Shown piece after piece: positions 17,699-26,538 of a stretch of DNA of 35,292 nucleotides. Position 1 is the stretch's first letter; each line of letters starts with the position of its first letter. The position numbers and the translations under genes are program-made. The notes beneath the pieces were generated by a model. The model was not told the origin of the DNA. It worked only from the letters and a program-made list of their open reading frames with translations, and ran no database searches. Source of the stretch: Lachnospiraceae bacterium (lineage in GTDB: Bacteria > Bacillota > Clostridia > Lachnospirales > Lachnospiraceae); NCBI GenBank assembly GCA_021202335.1, contig JAJQDE010000019.1:1-35292 (forward strand), read 5' to 3'.

Positions 17699-19396
17699 AT
17701 GATAATAGGAATTGATTTAGGAACGACAAACAGCCTTTGCGCATATTACGGCGATGAGGGCGCGCGGGTTATTCCCAACCGGTTAGGGAAGCCGCTGACT
17801 CCGTCCGTGGTCAGCATCGACGGGCAAGGGCTTGTTTTGGTGGGGGAAACGGCGCGTGAATACGGGCTGATGCATCCTGACAGGACGGCGAGCGTGTTTA
17901 AGCGTTTTATGGGGACGGATAAGAAATACATGCTCGGCGGCCGCGCGTATCACGCGGAGGAGCTGTCGGCGTTTGTGCTGCGCGCGCTCAAGGAGGACGC
18001 GCAGGCGTATTTGAATGAGGAGATTACGGAGGCGGTCATCAGCGTGCCGGCGTATTTTGACGACAAGCGACGGAAAGCGACAAAACGCGCGGGCGAGCTT
18101 GCGGGGCTTAAGGTTGAGCGGATTATCAGCGAGCCGACCGCCGCCGCCATTGCATACGGATTATATGAGAAGAAATCAAGCACGCGTTTTTTGGTGTTTG
18201 ACCTTGGGGGCGGCACGTTTGATGTTTCAATTCTCGAGCTTTTTGAAAACATACTGGAGGTGCGCGCCGTGGCGGGGGACAACTATTTGGGCGGCGAGGA
18301 CTTTACGGAGCTTTTGGTGAATGAATTTTTGGAGAAAAACAATATCCCCGAGGATGCGCTTTCGCTCCGGGAGCTTGGCAGGCTTCACAAGGAGGCTGAA
18401 GCCGCAAAACGCGCCTTTTCCGACAGCGATGAGGTGAGCATTGCGTTCTCCTATAATAATGAAAATAAGGAGCTTCATATTTCACTTAAGGATTATGAAA
18501 CGCTTTGCGAACCGCTGCTTGAAAAAATCAGAAGGCCTGTTCAGAGAAGCCTGTCCGACGCACATATCAGGCTGTCGGAGATTGACGAGGTGGTGCTGGT
18601 GGGCGGCGCGACGAGGCTCTCCACCGTACATAATTTCATCGTAAAGCTTTTCCGCAAATTTCCCGACACGTCGATTAACCCTGATGAGGCTGTGGCGCTC
18701 GGGACGGCAGTGCAGGCGGCTATGAAGGAGAGGAATGAGGCGGTAAAGGAGGTAATACTTACGGACGTGTGCTCGTTTACGCTTGGCACGGAGGTGTCAG
18801 TAGAGCGCGCTGACGGCAGCTATGAGCCGGGACATTTTATGCCGATAATAGACAGGAACACGGTCATTCAGACAAGCAGCACCCAGCGCGTCCGCACGCT
18901 GTATGACAATCAGGAGCGGATACGCGTAAATATCCTGCAGGGGGAGAGCCGGTTTGCGGACAACAATCTTCTGCTTGGGAGCATGACGGTAAACGTGCCG
19001 AAAAATGCAGCGGGCGAGGAGGCAGTGGACATTACATATATCTACGATATAAATTCGCTTCTTGAGGTTGAGGTGAAGGTAGTGTCGACCGGCGACGTCA
19101 AAAAGCAGGTCATAAAGGGCAAGAGTAACGATATGTCCGAAGCCGAGGTAAGCAGACGCATGGAGGAGCTTTCGTATCTTAAGATACATCCGCGCGACCG
19201 GGAGGAGAACAGGCTTTTGCTGCTTAAGGGCGAGCGGATGTATGAGGAGTGTACCGGAAATACGCGCATGAAGCTGGATTTCCGGCTTCGCAGGTTTGAG
19301 GAGGCGCTAAGCTCACACGAACACGAGCAGATTGAGGACGCAAGGCGCAGGCTGAAGGAGCAGCTTGAGGAAATTGAGAAGTCCGGGAATAAATAA
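17699..19396 (+). CDS. hscC: HscC-type Hsp70 chaperone
   Basis: A 565-residue ATP-dependent chaperone, shorter than DnaK and close to E. coli HscC in length. Phosphate-1 motif [13 protein letters not shown] (3-15), [10 protein letters not shown], phosphate-2 motif [14 protein letters not shown] and the adenosine motif [12 protein letters not shown] are all intact. The substrate-binding beta domain begins at about [11 protein letters not shown], and the C-terminal lid is short and ends in a charged helix. The ATG at 17699 is chosen; an in-frame GTG at 17690 sits closer to GAAAGGG. It lies 42 bases after the J/TPR gene, with which it presumably works. Confidence 0.93.
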   Translation: MIIGIDLGTTNSLCAYYGDEGARVIPNRLGKPLTPSVVSIDGQGLVLVGETAREYGLMHPDRTASVFKRFMGTDKKYMLGGRAYHAEELSAFVLRALKEDAQAYLNEEITEAVISVPAYFDDKRRKATKRAGELAGLKVERIISEPTAAAIAYGLYEKKSSTRFLVFDLGGGTFDVSILELFENILEVRAVAGDNYLGGEDFTELLVNEFLEKNNIPEDALSLRELGRLHKEAEAAKRAFSDSDEVSIAFSYNNENKELHISLKDYETLCEPLLEKIRRPVQRSLSDAHIRLSEIDEVVLVGGATRLSTVHNFIVKLFRKFPDTSINPDEAVALGTAVQAAMKERNEAVKEVILTDVCSFTLGTEVSVERADGSYEPGHFMPIIDRNTVIQTSSTQRVRTLYDNQERIRVNILQGESRFADNNLLLGSMTVNVPKNAAGEEAVDITYIYDINSLLEVEVKVVSTGDVKKQVIKGKSNDMSEAEVSRRMEELSYLKIHPRDREENRLLLLKGERMYEECTGNTRMKLDFRLRRFEEALSSHEHEQIEDARRRLKEQLEEIEKSGNK

Positions 19397-19403
19397 CCAC
19401 ATA

Positions 19404-19430
19404 GTCAGTTCTGATTATGGCAAAACTGAC
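19404..19430 (+). terminator. Weak terminator candidate after hscC
   Basis: A 7-bp stem GTCAGTT (19404-19410) / AACTGAC (19424-19430) with a 13-base loop, followed by AAAAATTTC rather than a good T-run. Confidence 0.3.
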
Positions 19431-19473
19431 AAAAATTTCACAAGGAAATTGTATAAATTCCATAGATTGTTGC

Positions 19474-19570
19474 TTTTGTGCAAAAATTATAAAATATTCC
19501 CTTGAACAACAAAAAGTATTGTGCTATAACTATAATAATAAAAGAAAAAACACAATTTTTTTGTGCAAAA
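19474..19570 (+). promoter_or_regulatory. Promoter flanked by two TTTTGTGCAAAA palindromes
   Basis: A promoter with TTGAAC (19502-19507), a 17-base spacer and TATAAC (19525-19530) lies between two identical near-palindromes TTTTGTGCAAAA at 19474-19485 and 19559-19570. Their centres are 85 bp apart, about eight helical turns. This arrangement would suit a repressor that loops DNA; no regulator is identified. Confidence 0.45.
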
Positions 19571-19594
19571 TGCGTACCGAAAGGGGAAGTGACT

Positions 19595-19792
19595 ATGGAA
19601 TTTTTTGATGGAAAGGGAGCTGCACGTTTTGTGAGCGAATACATAGAGCGGGAGATGCAGGAATTTAAGAAATCGGCTGAGGGGGAGTCCTGCCGGACAG
19701 GCGTTGCGCCCGAGGCAAGGGAAGCGTTTTACAGGAAACCGTATTACGGAATTGCGGGAGCGGGGCTTAAATGCCGCCCGGTTCTTAGGTAA
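19595..19792 (+). CDS. Small hypothetical protein, 65 residues
   Basis: Not recognised. The ATG at 19595 follows the strong site AAAGGGGAAGTG. The protein is soluble, with a helical charged first half (ARFVSEYIEREMQEFKKSAE) and a Gly/Pro-containing tail ending in KCRPVLR; it has two cysteines. It has its own promoter candidate and a strong terminator, so it is a separate transcription unit between hscC and the fatty-acid operon. An alternative is that only the RNA matters, but the ribosome-binding site argues for a protein. Confidence 0.6.
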   Translation: MEFFDGKGAARFVSEYIEREMQEFKKSAEGESCRTGVAPEAREAFYRKPYYGIAGAGLKCRPVLR

Positions 19793-19800
19793 TAATACAA

Positions 19801-19833
19801 AAAAAGGAATGTGCGCCGGCACATTCCTTTTTT
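19801..19833 (+). terminator. Strong intrinsic terminator, GGAATGTGC family
   Basis: Stem GGAATGTGC (19806-19814) / GCACATTCC (19819-19827), loop GCCG, followed by TTTTTT and preceded by AAAAA, so it could act in both directions. Confidence 0.9.
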
Positions 19834-19881
19834 GATGCGCATATAAAATATAAAAAAAAGCCGCAAAAACCCAAAATTAGC

Positions 19882-19910
19882 TTGACAATATTTATCCAAA
19901 GCGGTAATCT
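19882..19910 (+). promoter_or_regulatory. Promoter of the fatty-acid synthesis operon
   Basis: -35 TTGACA (19882-19887), a 17-base spacer and -10 TAATCT (19905-19910). The predicted start at about 19917 lies just before the FabT-like boxes. Confidence 0.75.
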
Positions 19911-19925
19911 GTAACACGTAAATAC

Positions 19926-19970
19926 TTTGAAAGTCAAAGAATTTGAGAGTCAAAGGGTTTGGCGGTCAGC
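19926..19970 (+). promoter_or_regulatory. Tandem FabT-like operator boxes
   Basis: Two perfect palindromes of the form TTTGA-N3-TCAAA: TTTGAAAGTCAAA (19926-19938) and TTTGAGAGTCAAA (19942-19954). A degenerate third copy begins TTTGGCGGTCA at 19958. All three are exactly 16 bp apart. They match the known FabT-type operator pattern of streptococci and relatives. Their place just after the transcription start suggests repression by blocking elongation or open-complex escape, probably by the MarR protein encoded at the end of this operon. Confidence 0.8.
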
Positions 19971-20012
19971 TTGAGCTTTCATGGAAAAAACATATTTAAA
20001 AGGAGAATTATC

Positions 20013-20246
20013 ATGTTAGAGAGAGTAAAGGAAATTATTGAGGAGCAGTTAAATGTTGAAGGTGTGGAGATTACGGAGGCTACACGCTTTAAGGAGGACT
20101 TAGAGGCAGACTCGCTTGACCTTTTTGAGCTTGTTATGGCATTCGAGGAGGAGTACGGCGTGGAAATTCCTAATGAGGACTTAGAGCAGATTACAACAGT
20201 CGGCTCCGTTATCGATTACATGAAAGCAAAGGGCGAAAACGCATAA
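20013..20246 (+). CDS. acpP: Acyl carrier protein
   Basis: A 77-residue acidic four-helix protein that carries growing acyl chains on phosphopantetheine. The attachment serine is S34 in [18 protein letters not shown] lies seven bases before the ATG at 20013. Its TAA overlaps the ATG of fabK by one base, indicating coupling. It is the first gene of the FASII operon. Confidence 0.97.
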   Translation: MLERVKEIIEEQLNVEGVEITEATRFKEDLEADSLDLFELVMAFEEEYGVEIPNEDLEQITTVGSVIDYMKAKGENA

Positions 20247-21175
20247 TGAAAACAAGGATTACAGAGATTTTAGGGATTGAATATCCCGTTATACAGGGCG
20301 GTATGGCATGGGTTGCCGAGCATCAGCTTGCGGCAGCCGTGTCAGAGGCAGGCGGGCTTGGCATCATCGGCGCCGGCGGCGCACCCGCGTCTTATGTCAG
20401 GGACGAGGTGAGAAAAGCCAAGGAGCTCACGGACAAGCCCATCGGCGTGAACGTGATGCTCGTAAACCCCGAAGCCGACGAGATAGCGAAGGTTTTGGTG
20501 GAAGAGGGCGTGAAGGTCGTTACGACCGGCTCGGGAAATCCGGCAAAATATATGAAAATGTGGAAGGATGCGGGCATAAAGGTTATCCCGGTAGTCGCAA
20601 GCGTGGCGATGGCAAAGCTGATGGAGCGCGGCGGTGCGGACGCGGTAGTCGCGGAAGGCATGGAGAGCGGCGGCCATATTGGCTCGGCTACCACGATGGC
20701 GCTTGTGCCGCAGGTGGTTGACGCGGTGAATATTCCGGTCATTGCGGCGGGCGGCATAGCGGACGGCAGAGGCTTTGCGGCTGCATTCATGCTGGGTGCG
20801 GAGGGCGTGCAGATGGGTACGCGCTTTGTGGCGGCGACGGAGTCCATCGTGCATGAGAATTATAAAAAGATGCTTATAAAGTCAAAGGACATTGATTCCA
20901 CTGTCACAGGGCTTTCCATAGGTCATCCCGTGCGCAGCATCCGCAATAAAATGACTAAGGAATATCTGCGGCTGGAAAAAGAGGGCGCGGATTTTATGGA
21001 GATTGAAAAGCTCACGCTCGGCTCGCTGAGAAAGGCGGTCGTTGAGGGCGATACGGTAAACGGCACAATAATGGCAGGACAGATTGCCGGAATGGTCAAA
21101 AAGGAGCAGCCCTGCAAGGAAATAATCGATGAGATTATTTCGGAAGGAACAGCGCTTTTAAATAAGCAGTTTTAA
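20246..21175 (+). CDS. fabK: Enoyl-ACP reductase II (FabK)
   Basis: A 309-residue FMN-dependent TIM-barrel enzyme that reduces enoyl-ACP in the last step of each elongation cycle, replacing FabI. Family features: YPVIQGGMAWVAE at the N-terminus, GLGIIGAGG, the flavin-site histidine in EGMESGGHIGS, PVIAAGGIADGRG and the phosphate-binding EGVQMGTRFVA. Length and order (after acpP, before fabD) match Firmicute FASII clusters. Confidence 0.96.
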   Translation: MKTRITEILGIEYPVIQGGMAWVAEHQLAAAVSEAGGLGIIGAGGAPASYVRDEVRKAKELTDKPIGVNVMLVNPEADEIAKVLVEEGVKVVTTGSGNPAKYMKMWKDAGIKVIPVVASVAMAKLMERGGADAVVAEGMESGGHIGSATTMALVPQVVDAVNIPVIAAGGIADGRGFAAAFMLGAEGVQMGTRFVAATESIVHENYKKMLIKSKDIDSTVTGLSIGHPVRSIRNKMTKEYLRLEKEGADFMEIEKLTLGSLRKAVVEGDTVNGTIMAGQIAGMVKKEQPCKEIIDEIISEGTALLNKQF

Positions 21176-21207
21176 TTTAATTTTGTAGAAAAAGAAGGGC
21201 ATGTATA

Positions 21208-22128
21208 ATGAGCAAAACAGCATTTATTTTCCCTGGTCAGGGTTCACAGTACGTTGGCATGGGAAAGGATTTTTATGATACATACAGTGAAGCAGAGGAG
21301 GTATTCCGGCTTGCGGGCGAGGTTTCCGGGCTTGATATGGAAAAGCTCTGCTTTGAGGAGAATGACGATATCAACATCACGGAGTATACGCAGATTGCCA
21401 TGCTCGCGGACGAGGTGGCAATCCTTAAGGTGCTTGAGTCGAAGGGCGTAAAGGCGGACACTGCGGCGGGCTTAAGCCTCGGTGAGTATGCTGCGCTTGC
21501 GGCGGCGGATGTTATGGATTTAAAGGATTTATTCCATATTATCAGAAAGCGCGGCATCTTTATGCAGGAGGCATATCCCGTGGGAGGCGCCATGACAGCC
21601 GTGCTTGGTCTTGACAGTGAGAAAATAAATGAGGTTTGCGAGGCAACAGAGGGCATTGTGACGGTGGCAAACTACAATTGCCCGGGACAGATCGTGATTA
21701 CAGGCGAGGAAAAAGCAGTGGCGGCGGCCGCGGAGGCGCTTGCGGCAGCAGGCGCAAAGCGCTGTGTGCCTTTAAAGGTGAGCGGTCCGTTTCACTCTGA
21801 GCTTTTGGGGAACGCAGGCGAAAAGCTTGGCGCTGAGCTTGCGGCGGTCGAGCTTAGGGACCCTAAAATACCATATATCAGCAACGTGAATGCGACGGAG
21901 GTGGTCGATAAGGCGCCTATCAGGGAGCTTCTGCAAAAGCAGGTGTCAAATTCCGTATGCTGGCAGCAGACGATTGAAAAAATGATTGCGGAGGGTGTTG
22001 ACACCTTTATTGAAATAGGACCAGGAAGAACTCTTAGCGGCTTTATGAGGAAAATCAATAAGGACGTTAAGTGCATTAATATAGATAAAATAGAAGATTT
22101 GGAAAAAATCAGTGATTTGGAAAGGTAA
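21208..22128 (+). CDS. fabD: Malonyl-CoA:ACP transacylase
   Basis: A 306-residue enzyme that moves malonyl from CoA to ACP. The oxyanion motif FPGQGSQ (8-14), the nucleophile S90 in GLSLGEYAAL and the catalytic histidine in VSGPFHSELL are present. AGAAGGG precedes the ATG. Nine bases separate it from fabG. Confidence 0.97.
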   Translation: MSKTAFIFPGQGSQYVGMGKDFYDTYSEAEEVFRLAGEVSGLDMEKLCFEENDDINITEYTQIAMLADEVAILKVLESKGVKADTAAGLSLGEYAALAAADVMDLKDLFHIIRKRGIFMQEAYPVGGAMTAVLGLDSEKINEVCEATEGIVTVANYNCPGQIVITGEEKAVAAAAEALAAAGAKRCVPLKVSGPFHSELLGNAGEKLGAELAAVELRDPKIPYISNVNATEVVDKAPIRELLQKQVSNSVCWQQTIEKMIAEGVDTFIEIGPGRTLSGFMRKINKDVKCINIDKIEDLEKISDLER

Positions 22129-22136
22129 AACAAAAT

Positions 22137-22877
22137 ATGCTGACAGGGAAAACGGCTTTGGTAACGGGAGCAGGACGCGGCATCGGGCGCGAAATCGCGC
22201 TGACGCTTGCGGCAAACGGTGCGGCGGTAATTGTAAACTATAACGGTTCAAAGGCTTCGGCGGACGAGGTGGTCAGAGAAATTATCAAAAACGGCGGTCA
22301 GGCAGAGGCAATGCAGTGTAATGTGGCTGATTTTGCGGCAAGCGGAGAGTTTGTCAAAGCAGTGCTTGAGAAGTATAAAAAAGTGGATATTCTCGTGAAT
22401 AATGCGGGCGTGACAAGGGATAACCTTATCATGCGCATGAGCGAGGAGGATTACGATGCAGTGCTCGACACAAATCTGAAGGGCGCGTTTAATATGATAA
22501 GGCATCTCTCCCGCAGCTTTATTAAGCAAAGAAGCGGAAAGATAATCAACATTGCGTCAGTAAGCGGCGTGCTTGGAAACGCAGGACAGGCAAACTATTC
22601 CGCGTCGAAGGCGGGTCTTATCGGGCTTACAAAGAGCGTGGCGAGGGAATTTGCAAGCCGCGGCATCAATGTGAACGCGGTAGCGCCGGGCTTTATTGAC
22701 ACGGACATGACGAGGAATATGACGGAGGACGCAAAAAAGGAGCTGAGCGCCATGATTCCGATGGGCAGAATGGGAAGCACAAAGGACATTGCGGATATGG
22801 CGCTGTTTCTTGCAAGCGACCGTTCAAATTACATTACGGGACAGGTCTTGTGCGTCGACGGCGGAATGGCAATATAA
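22137..22877 (+). CDS. fabG: 3-oxoacyl-ACP reductase (FabG)
   Basis: A 246-residue short-chain dehydrogenase that reduces 3-oxoacyl-ACP with NADPH. The nucleotide motif TGAGRGIG (10-17), DILVNNAGVTRDNL, the catalytic serine in INIASVSGVLGN and YSASKAG are intact, and the C-terminus YITGQVLCVDGGMAI is typical. AAAGG lies upstream of the ATG. An 86-base gap with a weak GCAAT/ATTGC hairpin (about 22884-22912) separates it from fabF. Confidence 0.97.
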   Translation: MLTGKTALVTGAGRGIGREIALTLAANGAAVIVNYNGSKASADEVVREIIKNGGQAEAMQCNVADFAASGEFVKAVLEKYKKVDILVNNAGVTRDNLIMRMSEEDYDAVLDTNLKGAFNMIRHLSRSFIKQRSGKIINIASVSGVLGNAGQANYSASKAGLIGLTKSVAREFASRGINVNAVAPGFIDTDMTRNMTEDAKKELSAMIPMGRMGSTKDIADMALFLASDRSNYITGQVLCVDGGMAI

Positions 22878-22963
22878 GGGGTGCAATACCCATTAACGGG
22901 CAAGCATTGCGTTATGCACAAAGAAGCATCAGCGAATTAGAGTTCGCAGAAATGAGGAAAATG

Positions 22964-24199
22964 ATGAAGAAAAGAGTAGTTGTAACAGGCATGGGCGCAA
23001 TAACTCCTATCGGAAACAGCGTGGATGCCTTTTGGGAGAGCGTAAAACAGGGAAAAATCGGGTTTGACAGGATTTCATATTTTGACCCGTCTGAATTTAA
23101 ATGTAAGCTTGCGGCGCAGGTAAAGGACTTTGACGCCTCAAACTATATGGATAAGAAGGCAGCGCGCAGGATGGAGCAGTTCTGCCAGTTTGCGGTAGCC
23201 GCCGCAAAGGAGGCTTTGGAGGATGCGGGCGTTGACATGGAGAAGGAGGACGCATTCCGTGTCGGCTGTTCCGTTGGCAGCGGTATTGGAAGTATTCAGG
23301 CAATGGAGCGCGAGCACACAAGGCTTGTGGAGAAAGGTCCCTCAAAAATCGGTCCGATGTTTGTGCCCCTTATGATTTCAAACATGGCTGCGGGAAATGT
23401 CAGCATTGCATATGGCTTAAAGGGCAAAAACATTAACGTTGTGACGGCATGCGCGACAGGCACCAATTCCATCGGTGAGGCATTCCGCACAATCCAATAC
23501 GGAGATGCGGATATTATGGTCGCGGGCGGTACGGAAAGCTCAATCACCCCCTTGGGCGTGGGCGGTTTCGCGGCACTGACAGCGCTTTCTCCGTGCGAGG
23601 ATCCGGCACGCTGCTCAATTCCGTTTGATAAGGACAGAAGAGGCTTTATCCTGGGCGAGGGCGCGGGAATCGTTATACTGGAGGAGCTTGAGCACGCAAA
23701 GGCAAGAGGCGCTAAGATTTACGCGGAGGTCGCAGGCTACGGCTGCTCTGCGGACGCATACCATATCACTTCACCCGCGGAGGACGGCTCGGGCGCTGTG
23801 GCGGCAATGCTCAATGCGGTAAAGGACGCCGGAATACAGCCTGAGGATATCACATATATCAACGCGCACGGAACAAGCACGCACCACAATGATTTATTTG
23901 AAACAAGGGCTATTAAGAAGGCATTCGGCGAGCACGCAAAGGATATCAGGGTTAATTCCACGAAGTCCATGGTAGGGCATCTGCTCGGCGCTGCCGGCGC
24001 GGTTGAGTTTGTGACCTGCGTTAAGGAGATAGAGGAAGGCTATATTCACAGAACTGTCGGTCTGCAGGAGTGCGAGGAGGAGATGGACTTAAATTACTGC
24101 AAGGAGAGCTATGAGGAGGAGGTTCCTTATGCGCTCAGCAACTCATTGGGCTTTGGCGGACACAACGCGAGCATTCTGATTAAAAAATATTTGGGATAA
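22964..24199 (+). CDS. fabF: 3-oxoacyl-ACP synthase II (FabF)
   Basis: A 411-residue condensing enzyme for chain elongation. The catalytic triad is visible: C163 in VVTACATGTNSIGEA, histidine in NAHGTSTHHND and histidine in KSMVGHLLGAAGAVE. The C-terminal NSLGFGGHNASI is typical. The start at 22964 (MKKRVVVTGMG) follows GAGG; in-frame ATGs at 22952 and 22961 would add only a few residues. A long upstream in-frame extension into fabG is not supported. Confidence 0.96.
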   Translation: MKKRVVVTGMGAITPIGNSVDAFWESVKQGKIGFDRISYFDPSEFKCKLAAQVKDFDASNYMDKKAARRMEQFCQFAVAAAKEALEDAGVDMEKEDAFRVGCSVGSGIGSIQAMEREHTRLVEKGPSKIGPMFVPLMISNMAAGNVSIAYGLKGKNINVVTACATGTNSIGEAFRTIQYGDADIMVAGGTESSITPLGVGGFAALTALSPCEDPARCSIPFDKDRRGFILGEGAGIVILEELEHAKARGAKIYAEVAGYGCSADAYHITSPAEDGSGAVAAMLNAVKDAGIQPEDITYINAHGTSTHHNDLFETRAIKKAFGEHAKDIRVNSTKSMVGHLLGAAGAVEFVTCVKEIEEGYIHRTVGLQECEEEMDLNYCKESYEEEVPYALSNSLGFGGHNASILIKKYLG

Positions 24200-24212
24200 A
24201 TACGTAAAAACT

Positions 24213-24258
24213 GACACATGTGTCGCAAACGACAGGAGAAACGCGTTCGGCACATGTG
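24213..24258. repeat. Repeated ACACATGTGT palindromes in the fabF-fabZ gap
   Basis: A perfect 12-bp palindrome GACACATGTGTC (24213-24224) is followed by CACATGTG (24251-24258). The two can also pair with each other around GACAGGAGAAA. They occupy the 93-base gap between fabF and fabZ, the place where accB usually sits in related operons. Confidence 0.5.
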
Positions 24259-24292
24259 TTATGACTTGTAGAATAAAGGAAAGGTGACATGT

Positions 24293-24721
24293 ATGTCAGT
24301 TTACACGGCAAAAGAGATTATGGAAATAATTCCGCACAGGCACCCTTTTATGCTGATTGATACCATCGAGGAGCTGGAAGAGGGTAAAAGAGCGCTTGGA
24401 AAGAAGTGCGTGAGCTTTAACGAGCCGTATTTTGCGGGACATTTTCCGGGAAACCCGGTAATGCCCGGCGTCCTGATTATCGAGGCGCTTGCGCAGGTCG
24501 GCGCGGTAGCGATTTTGGGAATGCCTGAGTGGAAGGGAAAGACAGCGTATTTTGTGGGAATCGACAAAGCGCGCTTTAAACAGAAGGTATATCCCGGAGA
24601 TGTGCTTATGCTGGAAACCCAAATTGTGAAGGTGAAGGGTCCCATCGGAGTCGGGGAGGCGACTGCCACGGTAAACGGTAAGACGGTCTGTAAGGCGGAG
24701 CTGACCTTTGCAATAGGATGA
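24293..24721 (+). CDS. fabZ: 3-hydroxyacyl-ACP dehydratase (FabZ)
   Basis: A 142-residue hot-dog fold enzyme that removes water from 3-hydroxyacyl-ACP. The catalytic H50 lies in [12 protein letters not shown] and E64 in [21 protein letters not shown] is the usual N-terminal motif. The ATG at 24293 is chosen over the GTG at 24284, which lies inside the ribosome-binding site AGGAAAGG. Confidence 0.97.
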   Translation: MSVYTAKEIMEIIPHRHPFMLIDTIEELEEGKRALGKKCVSFNEPYFAGHFPGNPVMPGVLIIEALAQVGAVAILGMPEWKGKTAYFVGIDKARFKQKVYPGDVLMLETQIVKVKGPIGVGEATATVNGKTVCKAELTFAIG

Positions 24722-24781
24722 TATGGGGAGCATAGTATCATCAATCAATAAATAAGAAACAGAAAAGAGGGTAAATTGGTT

Positions 24782-26527
24782 ATGGAAAGAAAACGGAGAT
24801 TTCCCGTTAATCTGTACAATAAGCTTGAGGAGAAGCTTAGAAGCAAGCCGGAGAATGAAGGCAGGGAGGCGGCAAAGGAAGCCGCGGACGATGGATTGAT
24901 TAAATGCCCTAAGTGCGGAAAACAGGTAGAGCGCGCGCGGGTGGTCAAGAGAAAGTATGTGTGCTATGAGTGCGGCGGATATTTCCGCGTAAGGACAAAC
25001 AACCGTATACGCATGGTAGCCGACCCTAAGACCTTTGAGCCGTGGTTTGAGGAGATGGAGGTAAGCAATCCGCTGAATTTTGAGGGCTATGAGGATAAGC
25101 TTGCGGCGGCGCGTGAAAAGACCGGGCTTAAGGAAGCCGTGACGGTCGGACGCTGTAAGGTGTTTGGCGACGATATTGTGCTCGGCATCTGCGATTCCCG
25201 TTTCATGATGTCCAGCATGGGTCATGTTGTCGGCGAGAAAATAACAAAGGCAATCGAGCGCGCGACACAGTTGAGGCTGCCTGTGTTTATGTTCTGCTGC
25301 TCGGGCGGCGCAAGAATGCAGGAGGGCATTATTTCACTGATGCAGATGGCAAAGACCTCTGCGGCGATTAAAAAGCATGGCGACGCGGGGCTTCTCTACT
25401 GCTCCATTCTTACGGATCCAACAACGGGCGGTGTGACGGCGAGCTTTGCGATGCTTGGGGACGTCATTTTGGCGGAACCGGGAGCGCTGATAGGCTTTGC
25501 GGGCCCCAGGGTTATCAAGCAGACGATAGGGCAGGAGCTGCCTGAGGGATTTCAGACGTCGGAATTTCTTGTTGAGCATGGCTTTGTGGACGGGATTGTG
25601 ACAAGGGATGAACTGAAAAAGACTATTCATTTCCTGATTAAGGCACATCAGTGCACAGGAAAAACCTATGCCAATTTTACCGAGGACACGGGATATAAGT
25701 TTGAGCTGAGCGAGAATTTGAAGGAGCAGACCTGGAACACGGAGCCGCTTTCGGCGTGGGATAAGGTAAAAGGAGTAAGGCAGGTGGACAGACCGTCCGC
25801 CGTTGACTATATGGAAAATATTTTTGATATATTTGAGGAAGCGCACGGCGACAGAGGCTTCAGCGATGATAAGGCGCTGATTGGCGGCATTGCGTTCCTT
25901 GAGGGTCAGCCCGTGACGGTAGTGGCGGATTTGAAGGGAAAGAGCTTTGAGGAATGTCAGGAGAGGAACTTCGGCATGCCGCTTCCTGAAGGATATCGAA
26001 AGGCATTAAGGCTTATGAAGCAGGCTGAGAAGTTCCACAGACCGATTGTAAGCTTTGTTAATACATCGGGCGCGTTCTGCGGCATTGAGGCGGAGGAGCG
26101 CGGTCAGGGCGAGGCGATTGCAAGGAATCTTCTTGAGATGTCCGGTCTTAAGGTGCCCGTTTTATGTATTCTTATCGGCGAAGGCGGCAGCGGCGGAGCG
26201 CTGGCAACTGCAGTGGGAAATGAAGTGTGGATGATGGAAAACGCTACCTACTCAATTCTCTCGCCGGAGGGATTTGCCTCTATTCTTTGGAAGGATTCAA
26301 GCAGGGCGCAGGAGGCAAGCGAGGTTATGAATATCACGGCGCAGGACTTAAAGCGTCTTGGCGTTATAGAGCGCATTGTGCCTGAGTTTGGCGGGGCAGG
26401 TGCGGAAACCGCAGAAGCTATTGCGGGCTATATGAAGGAGCATATCAAGGAGTTTTTGGCAAAGTATGACGGCGTTGACGGCGAGCAGATCGCAGCCGAG
26501 CGTTATGCGCGTTTCAGGAGCTTTTAG
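24782..26527 (+). CDS. accDA: Acetyl-CoA carboxylase carboxyltransferase, fused beta and alpha subunits
   Basis: A 581-residue fusion that transfers carboxyl from biotin to acetyl-CoA to give malonyl-CoA. The AccD half (1 to about 285) starts with a zinc ribbon, C42-x2-C45-x15-C61-x2-C64, and contains [12 protein letters not shown] and [17 protein letters not shown]. The AccA half (about 300-581) contains [51 protein letters not shown] and [12 protein letters not shown]. The usual DTPGA of AccA reads NTSGA here. AAGAGGG precedes the ATG at 24782; an in-frame TTG at 24776 is less likely. accB and accC are not adjacent. Confidence 0.95.
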   Translation: MERKRRFPVNLYNKLEEKLRSKPENEGREAAKEAADDGLIKCPKCGKQVERARVVKRKYVCYECGGYFRVRTNNRIRMVADPKTFEPWFEEMEVSNPLNFEGYEDKLAAAREKTGLKEAVTVGRCKVFGDDIVLGICDSRFMMSSMGHVVGEKITKAIERATQLRLPVFMFCCSGGARMQEGIISLMQMAKTSAAIKKHGDAGLLYCSILTDPTTGGVTASFAMLGDVILAEPGALIGFAGPRVIKQTIGQELPEGFQTSEFLVEHGFVDGIVTRDELKKTIHFLIKAHQCTGKTYANFTEDTGYKFELSENLKEQTWNTEPLSAWDKVKGVRQVDRPSAVDYMENIFDIFEEAHGDRGFSDDKALIGGIAFLEGQPVTVVADLKGKSFEECQERNFGMPLPEGYRKALRLMKQAEKFHRPIVSFVNTSGAFCGIEAEERGQGEAIARNLLEMSGLKVPVLCILIGEGGSGGALATAVGNEVWMMENATYSILSPEGFASILWKDSSRAQEASEVMNITAQDLKRLGVIERIVPEFGGAGAETAEAIAGYMKEHIKEFLAKYDGVDGEQIAAERYARFRSF

Positions 26528-26538
26528 AGGATATGTTG

